The notes beneath the pieces were generated by a model. That model was not told the origin of the DNA, did not search any database, and was given only the letters and a program-made list of their open reading frames with translations. The position numbers were made by a program, and so were the translations under genes. From G963663315 sp965231905 (GTDB lineage: Bacteria > Pseudomonadota > Gammaproteobacteria > Arenicellales > Poriferihabitantaceae), in the NCBI GenBank assembly GCA_965231905.1, contig CBDDOO010000001.1, positions 124,001 to 188,000 on the forward strand: a stretch of DNA of 64,000 bases. Reading direction: 5' to 3'. This document shows, one piece after another, positions 16,603 to 24,605 of the stretch. How positions within the stretch are numbered: the first letter of the stretch is position 1; the number at the start of each line of letters is the position of its first letter.

Positions 16603-17541
16603 TTGTCCGAGAATACGAAAGGAATTCTGTGCCTGACAGGGGCGCTTGTTTTTCTGGTAATCAGTGATTCCATTATCAAATGGTTGAGTCCTTATTACGC
16701 GCTGCATCAGATCATGCTGTATCGCGCATTTTTCGCGCTTCTTGTTGTACTGGTTTTTATCTTCTTTGGCGGTGGGGTCCAATCACTGAAAACCCGTCGT
16801 CCGGCGCTGCATCTGTTGCGTGGAATGTTCCTGGTTTTTGCCAATATGTTTTTTTTCCTGGGGCTGGCCACGATTCCGTTGGGGGAGACGGTGGCGATGT
16901 TTTTCGTTGCGCCCCTGTTCATCTGTCTGTTGGCCCAGCCGATTCTGGGGGAAAGGGTCGGGCTGACCAGTTGGACCGCAATCGGAATCGGGTTGGTCGG
17001 AGTGTTGATCATGGTGAGACCGGGTACAGACCTGTTCCGGATTACTTCGCTGTTACCCATTCTGGCGGCGTTGATGTACGCGGGAATGCAGATAGTCACC
17101 AGAAAACTGGGCTTGCAGGACCGGGCCAGCACCATGGCGCTTTATATTCAGGTCTGCTTCATTCTGGTAAGCGTCCTGGTCGGGCTGGCTGTTGGCGATG
17201 GACGGTTTAATGATGGCGGCAACCCGACTGTCGGGTTTTTATTGCGAGCCTGGAGGATACCGGATTTCGCCGATTTGCAGTTGTTGGCGCTGTGTGGATT
17301 AATGATAGCCTGCGGGAGCTATCTGATGTCACAGGCTTATCGTATCGGACAGGCTTCCATCATCGCGCCTTTCGAATACACATCACTGCCCTTTGCTCTG
17401 GTTGTGGGTTATCTGGTTTGGAGAGACTGGCCGGACATCACTTCATTTGTCGGCTGCGCCTTTATCGTCGGCGGAGGATTGATCGTGGCTCTTTTCGACA
17501 AGCGGCTGGTGGCGGAGATCGGTGTCCGGAAAAGATCATGA
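16603..17541 (+). CDS. EamA-family (DMT superfamily) transporter
   Basis: This 312-residue protein has about ten membrane segments arranged as two EamA repeats, with the typical LLRGMFLVFANMFFFLGL and PLGETVAMFFVAPLFI of repeat 1 and SQAYRIGQASIIAPFEY of repeat 2. It starts with TTG one base after the malate synthase stop, so it is probably the last gene of the oxygenase operon. Members export amino acids and other metabolites; the substrate is not readable. A role in moving the oxygenase substrate or product is an inference from the operon. Confidence 0.88.
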   Translation: MSENTKGILCLTGALVFLVISDSIIKWLSPYYALHQIMLYRAFFALLVVLVFIFFGGGVQSLKTRRPALHLLRGMFLVFANMFFFLGLATIPLGETVAMFFVAPLFICLLAQPILGERVGLTSWTAIGIGLVGVLIMVRPGTDLFRITSLLPILAALMYAGMQIVTRKLGLQDRASTMALYIQVCFILVSVLVGLAVGDGRFNDGGNPTVGFLLRAWRIPDFADLQLLALCGLMIACGSYLMSQAYRIGQASIIAPFEYTSLPFALVVGYLVWRDWPDITSFVGCAFIVGGGLIVALFDKRLVAEIGVRKRS

Positions 17542-17554
17542 AGGATTTCAGTCG

Positions 17555-20500
17555 ATGATTGAAGGCTCCAGACAGTTACCACCCCACCATTTTACGGTCC
17601 GGATACCCTGGCACGATAACGGGTGGCGCGGTACCGTTTGCAATAATCCCTGTGGAAATATGAGTTGCACTGTCTTGCCGCGCATTGCTGCCAAGCGGGA
17701 CGACAACTATGAGACAGAGCACGCTGGCGAATCTCTTGAAGATTTTCCACACGAGGATTTTCCGCCTTGTGTGCATGAGCATGCTACTATCATGGCTCCG
17801 TTCGCGTTGTCACTGTTTAAGAACCATCCCTATGCTCAGCATGCCGAGACCACACATGGTCATTTTGAAGACACACCGTATACGATTCAACCTTACTCGG
17901 CTGCTGCGGTGCCATTCCGCTGGATGTTGAGAGAACAGATTGAGGGGAACAGTCAGCAGAATGTTCAGAGCAAGGCAGAAGCATACGGATTGGCGTACGA
18001 TGCTCGACGAGAACCGGATCTCACTTTGAACGAAGGCTGGGATAGAGATAATAAGACCTGGATACAGGAGGGAACCAACCAGCGAGTCATATTGGACACT
18101 TTTTTTAGTGCAGCGAAACCCGGACAGTCTTTGGTGTTCTTTTACGCCAAACAAACCCCATTGGCAGAAGACCCCCGACGTGTCATCGTCGGTGTTGGGC
18201 GTGTGAAATCGGTAAGCGGTCCAATTGAGTATCGCTATACCGGCGACGGTACATGCCCACGCGGAAAAATCAGCGGGTTTCTCCACGAGCGCAACATAGA
18301 GCACTCGATAAGGCCAAATGGGCAAGATGGATTCTTGCTCCCCTATGGAGAACTTTTAGCGCTCGCGGACGAAGATCATAGTCTGGATATCGGTTCCTGT
18401 ACTGCGTTTGCGCCGGATGAGTATTACGAACAGTACTCCTATGGCAGCGAGTTGTTGCCACAGGATGGTGCGATCGCCTCTCTTCTCGCACTTGAAAAGT
18501 CGATCAAGGCGATGCGCGGTCTGTTCGAGGCGCCATGGGAAGCGTACCTGCTGTGGATCGACAAAGAACTCAACCGCTTGTGGCAGGCGCGTGGAGCATT
18601 CCCCGGTCTCGGCGCGGCACTCCACGCGTTCGGTTTGCCACATGCCAACCTTCTGGCCTGGCACCTGCTGGGCGACGGAGAAGATGCAGTAGATCCTTGG
18701 CCAAAGCTCTCCTCGACCTTGGAGGATCCTTCTTCGCTGCCGAGCTATTTGCGCGAGGGGATTGGGACCACATTGCGGCAGAAATGGAAGAAACTGCCCG
18801 AGAGCCGACGTGCGCTTCTGACGTTGCTGGCAAGATTCAACCTGAGCAATGACCAGGCCCTCCGTTGGTATCAGGAAACAGAGCGCCGTAAAGCAGGAAT
18901 TGAGATTGGTGACACCGACATACTTGCTAATCCGTATCGGATTTATGAAGAGGATCGCCTGCAAGCCGATCCTGTCGCGTTTGCCGTGATCGATCGTGGC
19001 ATGTTTCCGCCTGAGACGCTGCGAGAAGCATTCCCTATACCTGAACCGAGCAAGATTAGGGAAGCCATTGACCCGCGTCGCGTACGTGCAGTGATGGTGC
19101 AGATACTTGAAGATGCGGCTACGGAAGGTCATACCATTCTGCCCGTGGATTGGCTGATTGACCGGGTTCGTATGCGTCCGATGAAGCCCGAGTGTCCCCT
19201 GGATGCAGATACCCTGAAGGTGATTGAAGCCACCCTTACCCGATTTATCCGCACGGTAGATCTAAATGCCCGTAGACAGGCGTTTCAGCTTGATCGTTAC
19301 GTGGATACTTCAACTCTTATCAGCACAACGGTCTCGAAAAGGAGAATGGGGAAACCCAATTCTGGACAGTTCGACTGGGCAGATTTGGTAAATCAGGCGA
19401 TTGACGGTGCGAGTTCAAAGCCGGGCTTGAGTGAGGACGACATGAGAGCGCGCCTGGAGAAGAAAGCAGCGCTAGAGGAACTGTTCAAGTCACGTATATC
19501 TGTGCTGATGGGGTCGGCCGGTACTGGCAAGAGCACGCTGATCAAGGCTCTATGCCGAATCAAGCCTGTTATTGACGGAGGAGTCCTCTTGCTGGCTCCG
19601 ACGGGGAAGGCGCGGGTACGTTTGGAGCAAGCCAGTGGGATGGTTGGTCAGGGCAAGACTGTCGCGCAGTTCCTTCACGGTCGACGGTACGATGGAAGCA
19701 CGGGGCGTTATTTCGTCAACCCGGATGCGCCAAGATCGTCGGTCAATAAGACCATAGTAATTGATGAATGCTCGATGTTGACGGAGGAACAACTCGCTGC
19801 ACTACTCGATGCCGTAAAAGGTGTGGAGCGACTGATTCTGGTGGGTGATCCGCGACAGTTGCCTCCTATCGGAGCAGGCCGCCCGTATGTGGATATCGTT
19901 GAATATCTCAGACCGGACAACATCGACAGCATATCGCCACGTATCGCACCCGGATATGCGGAACTGACGGTGCCCATGCGCCAACAAAGTGTAGGGGACG
20001 GAGAACGGCCGGATGTTATGTTGGCAGATGCTTTCAGCGGGTATCCACAAGACCCCGGGTCTGACGAAGTTTGGCATTCCGTTGCGACAGGTAGAACGCC
20101 GTTCGTCAAACTGGTTCGCTGGAACCAGCCGGACCAGCTGCAAAAGCTCTTGATGGACGAACTAGTCGGCGAGCTTAATCTGGAATCGGAAGATGATGAA
20201 GTCGGGTTCGAGGGATCAATCGGTGGAGTCACTTCCGAATACAACGGCCAAACCAACGTCTTCTTCAACTCGCAATACAAGAACCGGCCCGGAGCCTCGA
20301 AAAAAGCAGAGCAGTGGCAGATTTTGACACCGGTGCGGCAGAACCTTACGGGCGTATTAGCATTGAACCGCTCTATTCAACAGAGATTCAGGAAGCGTTT
20401 TCTGGATTTCGCGGTAAGAACGGGCTATCAGAGGAAGATCCCTAGCCCAGCTGGGCCGGAAGGCATCATCTATGGTGATAAGGTCATCAATGTCACCAAC

Positions 20501-21370
20501 AGCAACCGTCGTAGTGTCTACCCGGATAAAGACGACCGTTACGTCGCCAATGGCGACATCGGTATCGTCACAGGTCATCGGCGAACGAAGAAGCGAAGCT
20601 GGAAACCCGTCGAAATAGAAGTCGAGCTGGCGACGCAACCGGGTTATTCGTACAAGTATCGGGCATGGGAATTCGATAGTCAGGAGAGTACCCCGCCCCT
20701 GGAGTTGGCTTACGCTCTGACGGTCCACAAGACCCAGGGAAGCGAGTTCGGGATAACCTTCCTGGTAGTGCCGAATCCCTGTCGGTTGTTGTCCCGAGAG
20801 ATGCTGTACACAGCGATGACGCGGCACAGGGACAAAATTGTCATCCTTCATCAGGGCGATTTTCGCGAATTGCAACGCTATGCCCACGCAGGGGCATCAG
20901 AAGTAGCGCGGCGTATGACGAACTTGTTTTGCCCTTCGTGTCCAGTTGAGGTACAGGTTCGGAATAAGACAGTTTTTCTCGATAGCAACCTGATCTATCG
21001 AACAGACCGTGGCGAATTGGTGCGGTCGAAGTCCGAGTGGATCATTGCGGACAAACTGAATACGGAAGGAATCGACTATCAATACGAACAGCCATTGATG
21101 CTTGGAGGTGTCGAGCGTCTGCCTGACTTCACTATTGTCGATGATGATAGCGGAGTGATCTGGTATTGGGAGCATAACGGATTGCTCGATAACACTGAGT
21201 ATCGAGAGCGTTGGGAGCGAAAGCTTGCCGCATACCGTGATGACGGAATTCTTCCCTTGAGCGAAGGAGGCGGGGACAATGGGACATTACTGATAACTGA
21301 AGAGAAGCGCGGCGCTGGCTTGGATTCAGCAGCAATAGTGCAGAACATTGACGTGATTCTGGGGCGATAG
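17555..21370 (+). CDS. Large RecD-like SF1 helicase with C-terminal nuclease-like domain
   Basis: This 1271-residue protein has three parts. The N-terminal ~450 residues begin HFTVRIPWHDNGWRGTVCNN, with several Cys and His residues, and form a family-specific region. The middle is an SF1 helicase like RecD: Walker A GSAGTGKSTL (Lys659), Walker B VIDECSML (Asp737-Glu738), VGDPRQLPPIG, and the C-terminal LTVHKTQGSEF near 1058. The last ~130 residues look like a PD-(D/E)XK-type nuclease, with Glu1161 in RSKSEW, Asp1191 in LPDFTI and Glu1206 in WEHNG. ATG 17555 with AAGGA upstream is preferred to a GTG at 17522 that overlaps the exporter gene. I recall similar proteins, mostly labelled AAA ATPase, but know of no assigned function; DNA defence or repair is inferred. 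Confidence 0.75.
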   Translation: MIEGSRQLPPHHFTVRIPWHDNGWRGTVCNNPCGNMSCTVLPRIAAKRDDNYETEHAGESLEDFPHEDFPPCVHEHATIMAPFALSLFKNHPYAQHAETTHGHFEDTPYTIQPYSAAAVPFRWMLREQIEGNSQQNVQSKAEAYGLAYDARREPDLTLNEGWDRDNKTWIQEGTNQRVILDTFFSAAKPGQSLVFFYAKQTPLAEDPRRVIVGVGRVKSVSGPIEYRYTGDGTCPRGKISGFLHERNIEHSIRPNGQDGFLLPYGELLALADEDHSLDIGSCTAFAPDEYYEQYSYGSELLPQDGAIASLLALEKSIKAMRGLFEAPWEAYLLWIDKELNRLWQARGAFPGLGAALHAFGLPHANLLAWHLLGDGEDAVDPWPKLSSTLEDPSSLPSYLREGIGTTLRQKWKKLPESRRALLTLLARFNLSNDQALRWYQETERRKAGIEIGDTDILANPYRIYEEDRLQADPVAFAVIDRGMFPPETLREAFPIPEPSKIREAIDPRRVRAVMVQILEDAATEGHTILPVDWLIDRVRMRPMKPECPLDADTLKVIEATLTRFIRTVDLNARRQAFQLDRYVDTSTLISTTVSKRRMGKPNSGQFDWADLVNQAIDGASSKPGLSEDDMRARLEKKAALEELFKSRISVLMGSAGTGKSTLIKALCRIKPVIDGGVLLLAPTGKARVRLEQASGMVGQGKTVAQFLHGRRYDGSTGRYFVNPDAPRSSVNKTIVIDECSMLTEEQLAALLDAVKGVERLILVGDPRQLPPIGAGRPYVDIVEYLRPDNIDSISPRIAPGYAELTVPMRQQSVGDGERPDVMLADAFSGYPQDPGSDEVWHSVATGRTPFVKLVRWNQPDQLQKLLMDELVGELNLESEDDEVGFEGSIGGVTSEYNGQTNVFFNSQYKNRPGASKKAEQWQILTPVRQNLTGVLALNRSIQQRFRKRFLDFAVRTGYQRKIPSPAGPEGIIYGDKVINVTNSNRRSVYPDKDDRYVANGDIGIVTGHRRTKKRSWKPVEIEVELATQPGYSYKYRAWEFDSQESTPPLELAYALTVHKTQGSEFGITFLVVPNPCRLLSREMLYTAMTRHRDKIVILHQGDFRELQRYAHAGASEVARRMTNLFCPSCPVEVQVRNKTVFLDSNLIYRTDRGELVRSKSEWIIADKLNTEGIDYQYEQPLMLGGVERLPDFTIVDDDSGVIWYWEHNGLLDNTEYRERWERKLAAYRDDGILPLSEGGGDNGTLLITEEKRGAGLDSAAIVQNIDVILGR

Positions 21371-21414
21371 GCGATCTTTCGCATTGCCGATAAAACGGGT
21401 GTCGATAAAACGGG

Positions 21415-21443
21415 TTGTTGACATCGTAGTCGCGATGTAAAAT
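21415..21443 (+). promoter_or_regulatory. Promoter with palindromic operator before the RHH gene
   Basis: TTGTTG (21415-21420) and TAAAAT (21438-21443) are 17 bp apart. The spacer holds a perfect inverted repeat, ACATCG (21421-21426) and CGATGT (21433-21438). This placement is what an autoregulating ribbon-helix-helix protein would use. Two copies of CGATAAAACGGGT lie just upstream. Base match only. Confidence 0.6.
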
Positions 21444-21473
21444 CAGCTTTCTGACAAGCGGAGAGGACAGTCC

Positions 21474-22061
21474 ATGGCAAGCATCACGATTCGTAACCTT
21501 GACGATGAGGTAAAGACGGATCTGTGCATTCGCGCCGCGAGGCATAACCGATCAATGGAGGAGGAAGTGCGCTTGATTCTGCGCGATGCCGTCGGGCGCA
21601 AGTCGTCGGAGTTCCGGAACCTCGCAGAAATTACCCGCGCGTATTTCGGACCGGAGGATGAACCTCATAATGGATGGGTTGCGGACGCGATAGAAGAATT
21701 GAAGCACATAGATGAGGAAGTAGCTGAGGAAGTGTTGCCGGAGATTAGTGTCTATACAAAAGAAAAGGCAGAGAGTATCATTTTGGCGTTGCCAAAATAC
21801 GCGATTGCTCCAGTTATTTACCCGACTATGGATGGCGAGATCGCGATTTATTTCAAGTTGCCAGATACCTCTTCTTCCGTTTTGATTCTGGTGGCGAACG
21901 ATGGTCAAGCTGCTTGTTTTTCTTATATTGGAGGAAAAAATCGTCGTGCCCGTTACAGTGATTCGTCCGAACTCCCGGACGAATTCGTGAAGGAACAATT
22001 ACGGGTATTGAACAAACGTTCGCTTCCCGGAGACGTTGAGTGTGCGGCTTCCAAATCTTGA
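21474..22061 (+). CDS. FitA-like ribbon-helix-helix domain fused to an unknown domain
   Basis: The first ~45 residues (SITIRNLDDEVKTDLCIRAARHNRSMEEEVRLILRDAV) are a FitA/Arc-type ribbon-helix-helix DNA-binding domain, normally found in ~80-residue antitoxins. Here the protein is 195 residues long: an acidic linker (about 60-85) leads to a domain of unknown type (about 90-180) with KYAIAPVIYPTMDGEIAIYF and FSYIGGKNRRARY. GAGAGGA precedes the ATG. A palindromic operator lies in its promoter. The next gene overlaps its 3' end by 20 bp, as in toxin-antitoxin pairs, but no PIN toxin follows. I infer an autoregulated antitoxin-like regulator; the second domain is not recognised. Confidence 0.65.
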   Translation: MASITIRNLDDEVKTDLCIRAARHNRSMEEEVRLILRDAVGRKSSEFRNLAEITRAYFGPEDEPHNGWVADAIEELKHIDEEVAEEVLPEISVYTKEKAESIILALPKYAIAPVIYPTMDGEIAIYFKLPDTSSSVLILVANDGQAACFSYIGGKNRRARYSDSSELPDEFVKEQLRVLNKRSLPGDVECAASKS

Positions 22062-22458
22062 AGATTCTGAAAATCTTGGTAGAAGTGTATTTTCAAGTAG
22101 AGATACCAAACGAGCCAGGAAGGGCATAATTATCCCGGAAATTTTTCTTGGGCCTCGGGGAGAAGACTCAATCTCTGTAGACCGCATGGACCATGCTTCA
22201 CGAGCTGTTCTGACCGAACTCTCAAAAGAGAGGGGGCGAATTCGGAATCCCCCCAGAGATTTTTATGGTTGGGCAATCATGAAAGCAAGTGATGCAGCGT
22301 CAAGCGGAAGAACCGTGCAGGCAACCCCTGACAACATCAATAAATACCATGCCGATATTTTCCTCAATCTGCCTGATAATGACGAACGGCGCGACATTCA
22401 AAAACAACATGCCGTCGAGTTGGCAGCACTTTCGAAATGGCAGGATGCTCCTGAATGA
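22042..22458 (+). CDS. Unknown protein paired with the RHH-fusion gene
   Basis: This 138-residue protein starts with GTG at 22042, nine bases after a GGAG ribosome site inside the preceding gene; a TTG six bases earlier is the alternative. I cannot name the family. Visible features are KRARKGIIIPEIFLGPRG, DSISVDRMDHAS, FYGWAIMKASDAA and HADIFLNLP followed by a basic-acidic stretch with HAVELAALSKW. It is soluble, without a signal peptide. Overlap with the RHH-fusion gene indicates coupled translation and joint function, so it may be a toxin or a partner subunit. It ends 6 bp from the convergent dgcN gene. Confidence 0.6.
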   Translation: MRLPNLEDSENLGRSVFSSRDTKRARKGIIIPEIFLGPRGEDSISVDRMDHASRAVLTELSKERGRIRNPPRDFYGWAIMKASDAASSGRTVQATPDNINKYHADIFLNLPDNDERRDIQKQHAVELAALSKWQDAPE

Positions 22459-22464
22459 TTGAAA

Positions 22465-23514
22465 TTATTGGACGGGACTGGAAATCAATCGTTTGCCGAT
22501 CTTTTCCGCTCCGAAACGAACAACATCAGTGACCGGCAAGCCGGTTTCGTCTTCCAGTCTGGCTATTTCTGATAATGCTTCGCGCTCACTGACCATCGAG
22601 GTATTGAGCGCCACGCCGATGGTTTTAGCCCGGGTCAGGGAGCCGCAAACTGAAGTCAGTTCCTCGTTCAGCCGGATAAATTCTTTCAGTGGCGGTATTT
22701 TGATGGATTCCGGGTTGCGTAACCGATTGGTATGCGAACGATGGCATAAGATCAGATGAGTCGCGCAGCTGCCCCTCATCAGCGGTAAGGTCGCGGCGCT
22801 GCCGGGATGGAGAATTGAACCCTGGCCTTCGATCAGGATGATGTCGGAACCTTTTACTTCCAGCGTCATGGCTTCAACCGCTCCGCAGGCATGGTCCACC
22901 TTGCAGGCGTCCAGTGGAATTCCCCTGCCGGTAATGGTGATTCCGACCTGTCCGGTAGCGAGAAATTCGGTTTTCAGTTCGCGGTGGTGATCGCGAATCC
23001 ATTTGTGGATTTCCAGCCCGGTAGTCATTTTGCCAACGGCCATGTCTGTACCGACCAGTAATACCCGCTTGTTGCGGAGTGACGCGCATCGGCCGCTGGC
23101 AATATCCGGAATGAATGTGGGTTGCCTGACATCCCAGATCCATTGCCCCGGCAAGAGACGGTTGCCATAACGATCATTCAGGCTGTCATGCAATCCATTG
23201 ACAATACAGAGGCCCTGTTCGATGGATTCAGAAATAGCCCCGTCCCATTCCGGCGGTACCCGCCCGCCTGAAGGAGCCGTGCCCAGAACCAGCGCTTCGG
23301 CGCCCATCCGAACCGCTTCACTAATCGAACCGATCACCGGACAGTCAAAAGGCATCCCGCAAACCTCGCTGACCTTTTTGCCCTTGTGCGTCGAGTCAAT
23401 CACACAGACGATTGGATTCGGGCTGTACCGCATGACGCCAAATCCCATTTTCCCGTAATCCGTATCCAGATTACCTTCCATGTAGATTGCCAGTTTCCGG
23501 TTTTTCTCAAGCAT
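22465..23514 (-). CDS. dgcN: DUF1611 protein, D-glutamate N-acetyltransferase DgcN type
   Basis: This 349-residue protein belongs to the DUF1611 (COG3367) family. Its P-loop-like segment is VLLVGTDMAVGKMTTGLE; other landmarks are LGTAPSGGRVPPEWDG, FLATGQVGITITGRGIPLD and IILIEGQGSILHPG. Work on marine proteobacteria has assigned DgcN as D-glutamate N-acetyltransferase acting before the racemase DgcA. Here dgcA is directly upstream on the same strand and overlaps by 8 bp, which supports that role. ATG 23514 is chosen over 23541 because it fits the family N terminus. It is the last gene of the ald-xsc-pta-dgcA-dgcN run. Confidence 0.82.
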   Translation of the reverse strand: MLEKNRKLAIYMEGNLDTDYGKMGFGVMRYSPNPIVCVIDSTHKGKKVSEVCGMPFDCPVIGSISEAVRMGAEALVLGTAPSGGRVPPEWDGAISESIEQGLCIVNGLHDSLNDRYGNRLLPGQWIWDVRQPTFIPDIASGRCASLRNKRVLLVGTDMAVGKMTTGLEIHKWIRDHHRELKTEFLATGQVGITITGRGIPLDACKVDHACGAVEAMTLEVKGSDIILIEGQGSILHPGSAATLPLMRGSCATHLILCHRSHTNRLRNPESIKIPPLKEFIRLNEELTSVCGSLTRAKTIGVALNTSMVSEREALSEIARLEDETGLPVTDVVRFGAEKIGKRLISSPVQ

Positions 23515-24571
23515 GGTATTGTGGATTGATCGCGGCGCCATGACCGGGCCGGTCGTTCGGCATGACCATGCCGTCTATCCAGGTTGCTCCGGCGCAGGGA
23601 TCCGGCGCGAGGTTCAAATGTGAATCGAGGTCAATATGATCCAGTAGCCCGGAGATGGCGGCGCCCGCTGAAATCGACATGGACGATTCACTCATGCATC
23701 CAATCATTGTTTTCAGGCCATAACTTCTGGCTACCGCAATAATTCTCAGCGCTTCGGTAATGCCGCCGCATTTCATCAGTTTCAGGTTTACCCCGTCAAC
23801 GTGTTGCCACCATGATTTTATATCGCTGGAAACCCGGCAGGATTCGTCCAGGTAAACCGGTAGGGGTCTGTTCCTGAAAATTCTGGGCAGGTCTTCCTCC
23901 TGTCCTTCCTTTAATGGTTGCTCTACATAATCGGTATTACGTTCTGCCAGCCATTTCATCATGAACAGGGCATCATCTGTGCTCCACCCCCCATTGGCAT
24001 CCACCCGCAAACCGATTCGAACCTTATCCGTACTGTCGAGAACCTGGGCAAACATTGCCTGATCCGCTTCGATACCCTCAGGCGATCCAAGTTTGATCTT
24101 CAAAAACCGGATCGTGGGGTCTTCGAGAAGCCATTGAATCCGGTCCCTGACCACATCCGGGGGATTGATGCCGATGGTTATGGAAGTCGGCGTTGTCGGC
24201 CTGCCCAGACCCAGCAACTGATAAAGGGGAAGTCCGGCTTTTTTCCCCAGCCAGTCCCAAAGAGCCATATCGAGTCCCGCCAATACGCAAAGGGGAAGTC
24301 CCCGCTGGATACCCCGGTCGTGGATCTGGTAGATAGACAGCGGTTGCAGGTCAGATGATTTCAGGTCATTCGTCAGAAAATTTTCGAGCCTGGCTTGAGC
24401 GGACTCCATACTGTCTTCACCTTCACTTTTTCCAGGGCAAATCTCACCCCAGCCGGTAATATCCTGCCCGGTAACTGAAACAAAAAGATTGTCTGAACCG
24501 GTGTGGACTCCGCGGCTGATCGCCAACGGGAAGCGTTTTTCAAGATGAATTACCTTAAAATCGAATTTCAT
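23507..24571 (-). CDS. dgcA: Enolase-superfamily racemase/epimerase, DgcA type
   Basis: This 354-residue enzyme is of the dipeptide-epimerase branch of the enolase superfamily. The catalytic Lys-x-Lys is in FLKIKLGSPEG, metal ligands are in RVDANGGW, VEQPL and YLDESC, and the second catalytic lysine is in GVNLKLMKCGG. Such proteins racemise L-Ala-D/L-Glu or, when paired with DgcN, N-acetyl-glutamate. The neighbour dgcN makes the second role more likely: N-acetyl-D-glutamate to its L form. It starts 34 bp after the pta stop. A dipeptide epimerase in peptidoglycan recycling is the alternative. Confidence 0.83.
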   Translation of the reverse strand: MKFDFKVIHLEKRFPLAISRGVHTGSDNLFVSVTGQDITGWGEICPGKSEGEDSMESAQARLENFLTNDLKSSDLQPLSIYQIHDRGIQRGLPLCVLAGLDMALWDWLGKKAGLPLYQLLGLGRPTTPTSITIGINPPDVVRDRIQWLLEDPTIRFLKIKLGSPEGIEADQAMFAQVLDSTDKVRIGLRVDANGGWSTDDALFMMKWLAERNTDYVEQPLKEGQEEDLPRIFRNRPLPVYLDESCRVSSDIKSWWQHVDGVNLKLMKCGGITEALRIIAVARSYGLKTMIGCMSESSMSISAGAAISGLLDHIDLDSHLNLAPDPCAGATWIDGMVMPNDRPGHGAAINPQYHA

Positions 24572-24605
24572 GGCGTCCGTTTGTGGCCGATCACGATTGC
24601 CCGCG

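Noticed and set aside
19708..20280. A 190-codon minus-strand frame
   Set aside because: It lies opposite the helicase motor domain with Walker B and other motifs; composition is that of an antisense shadow.
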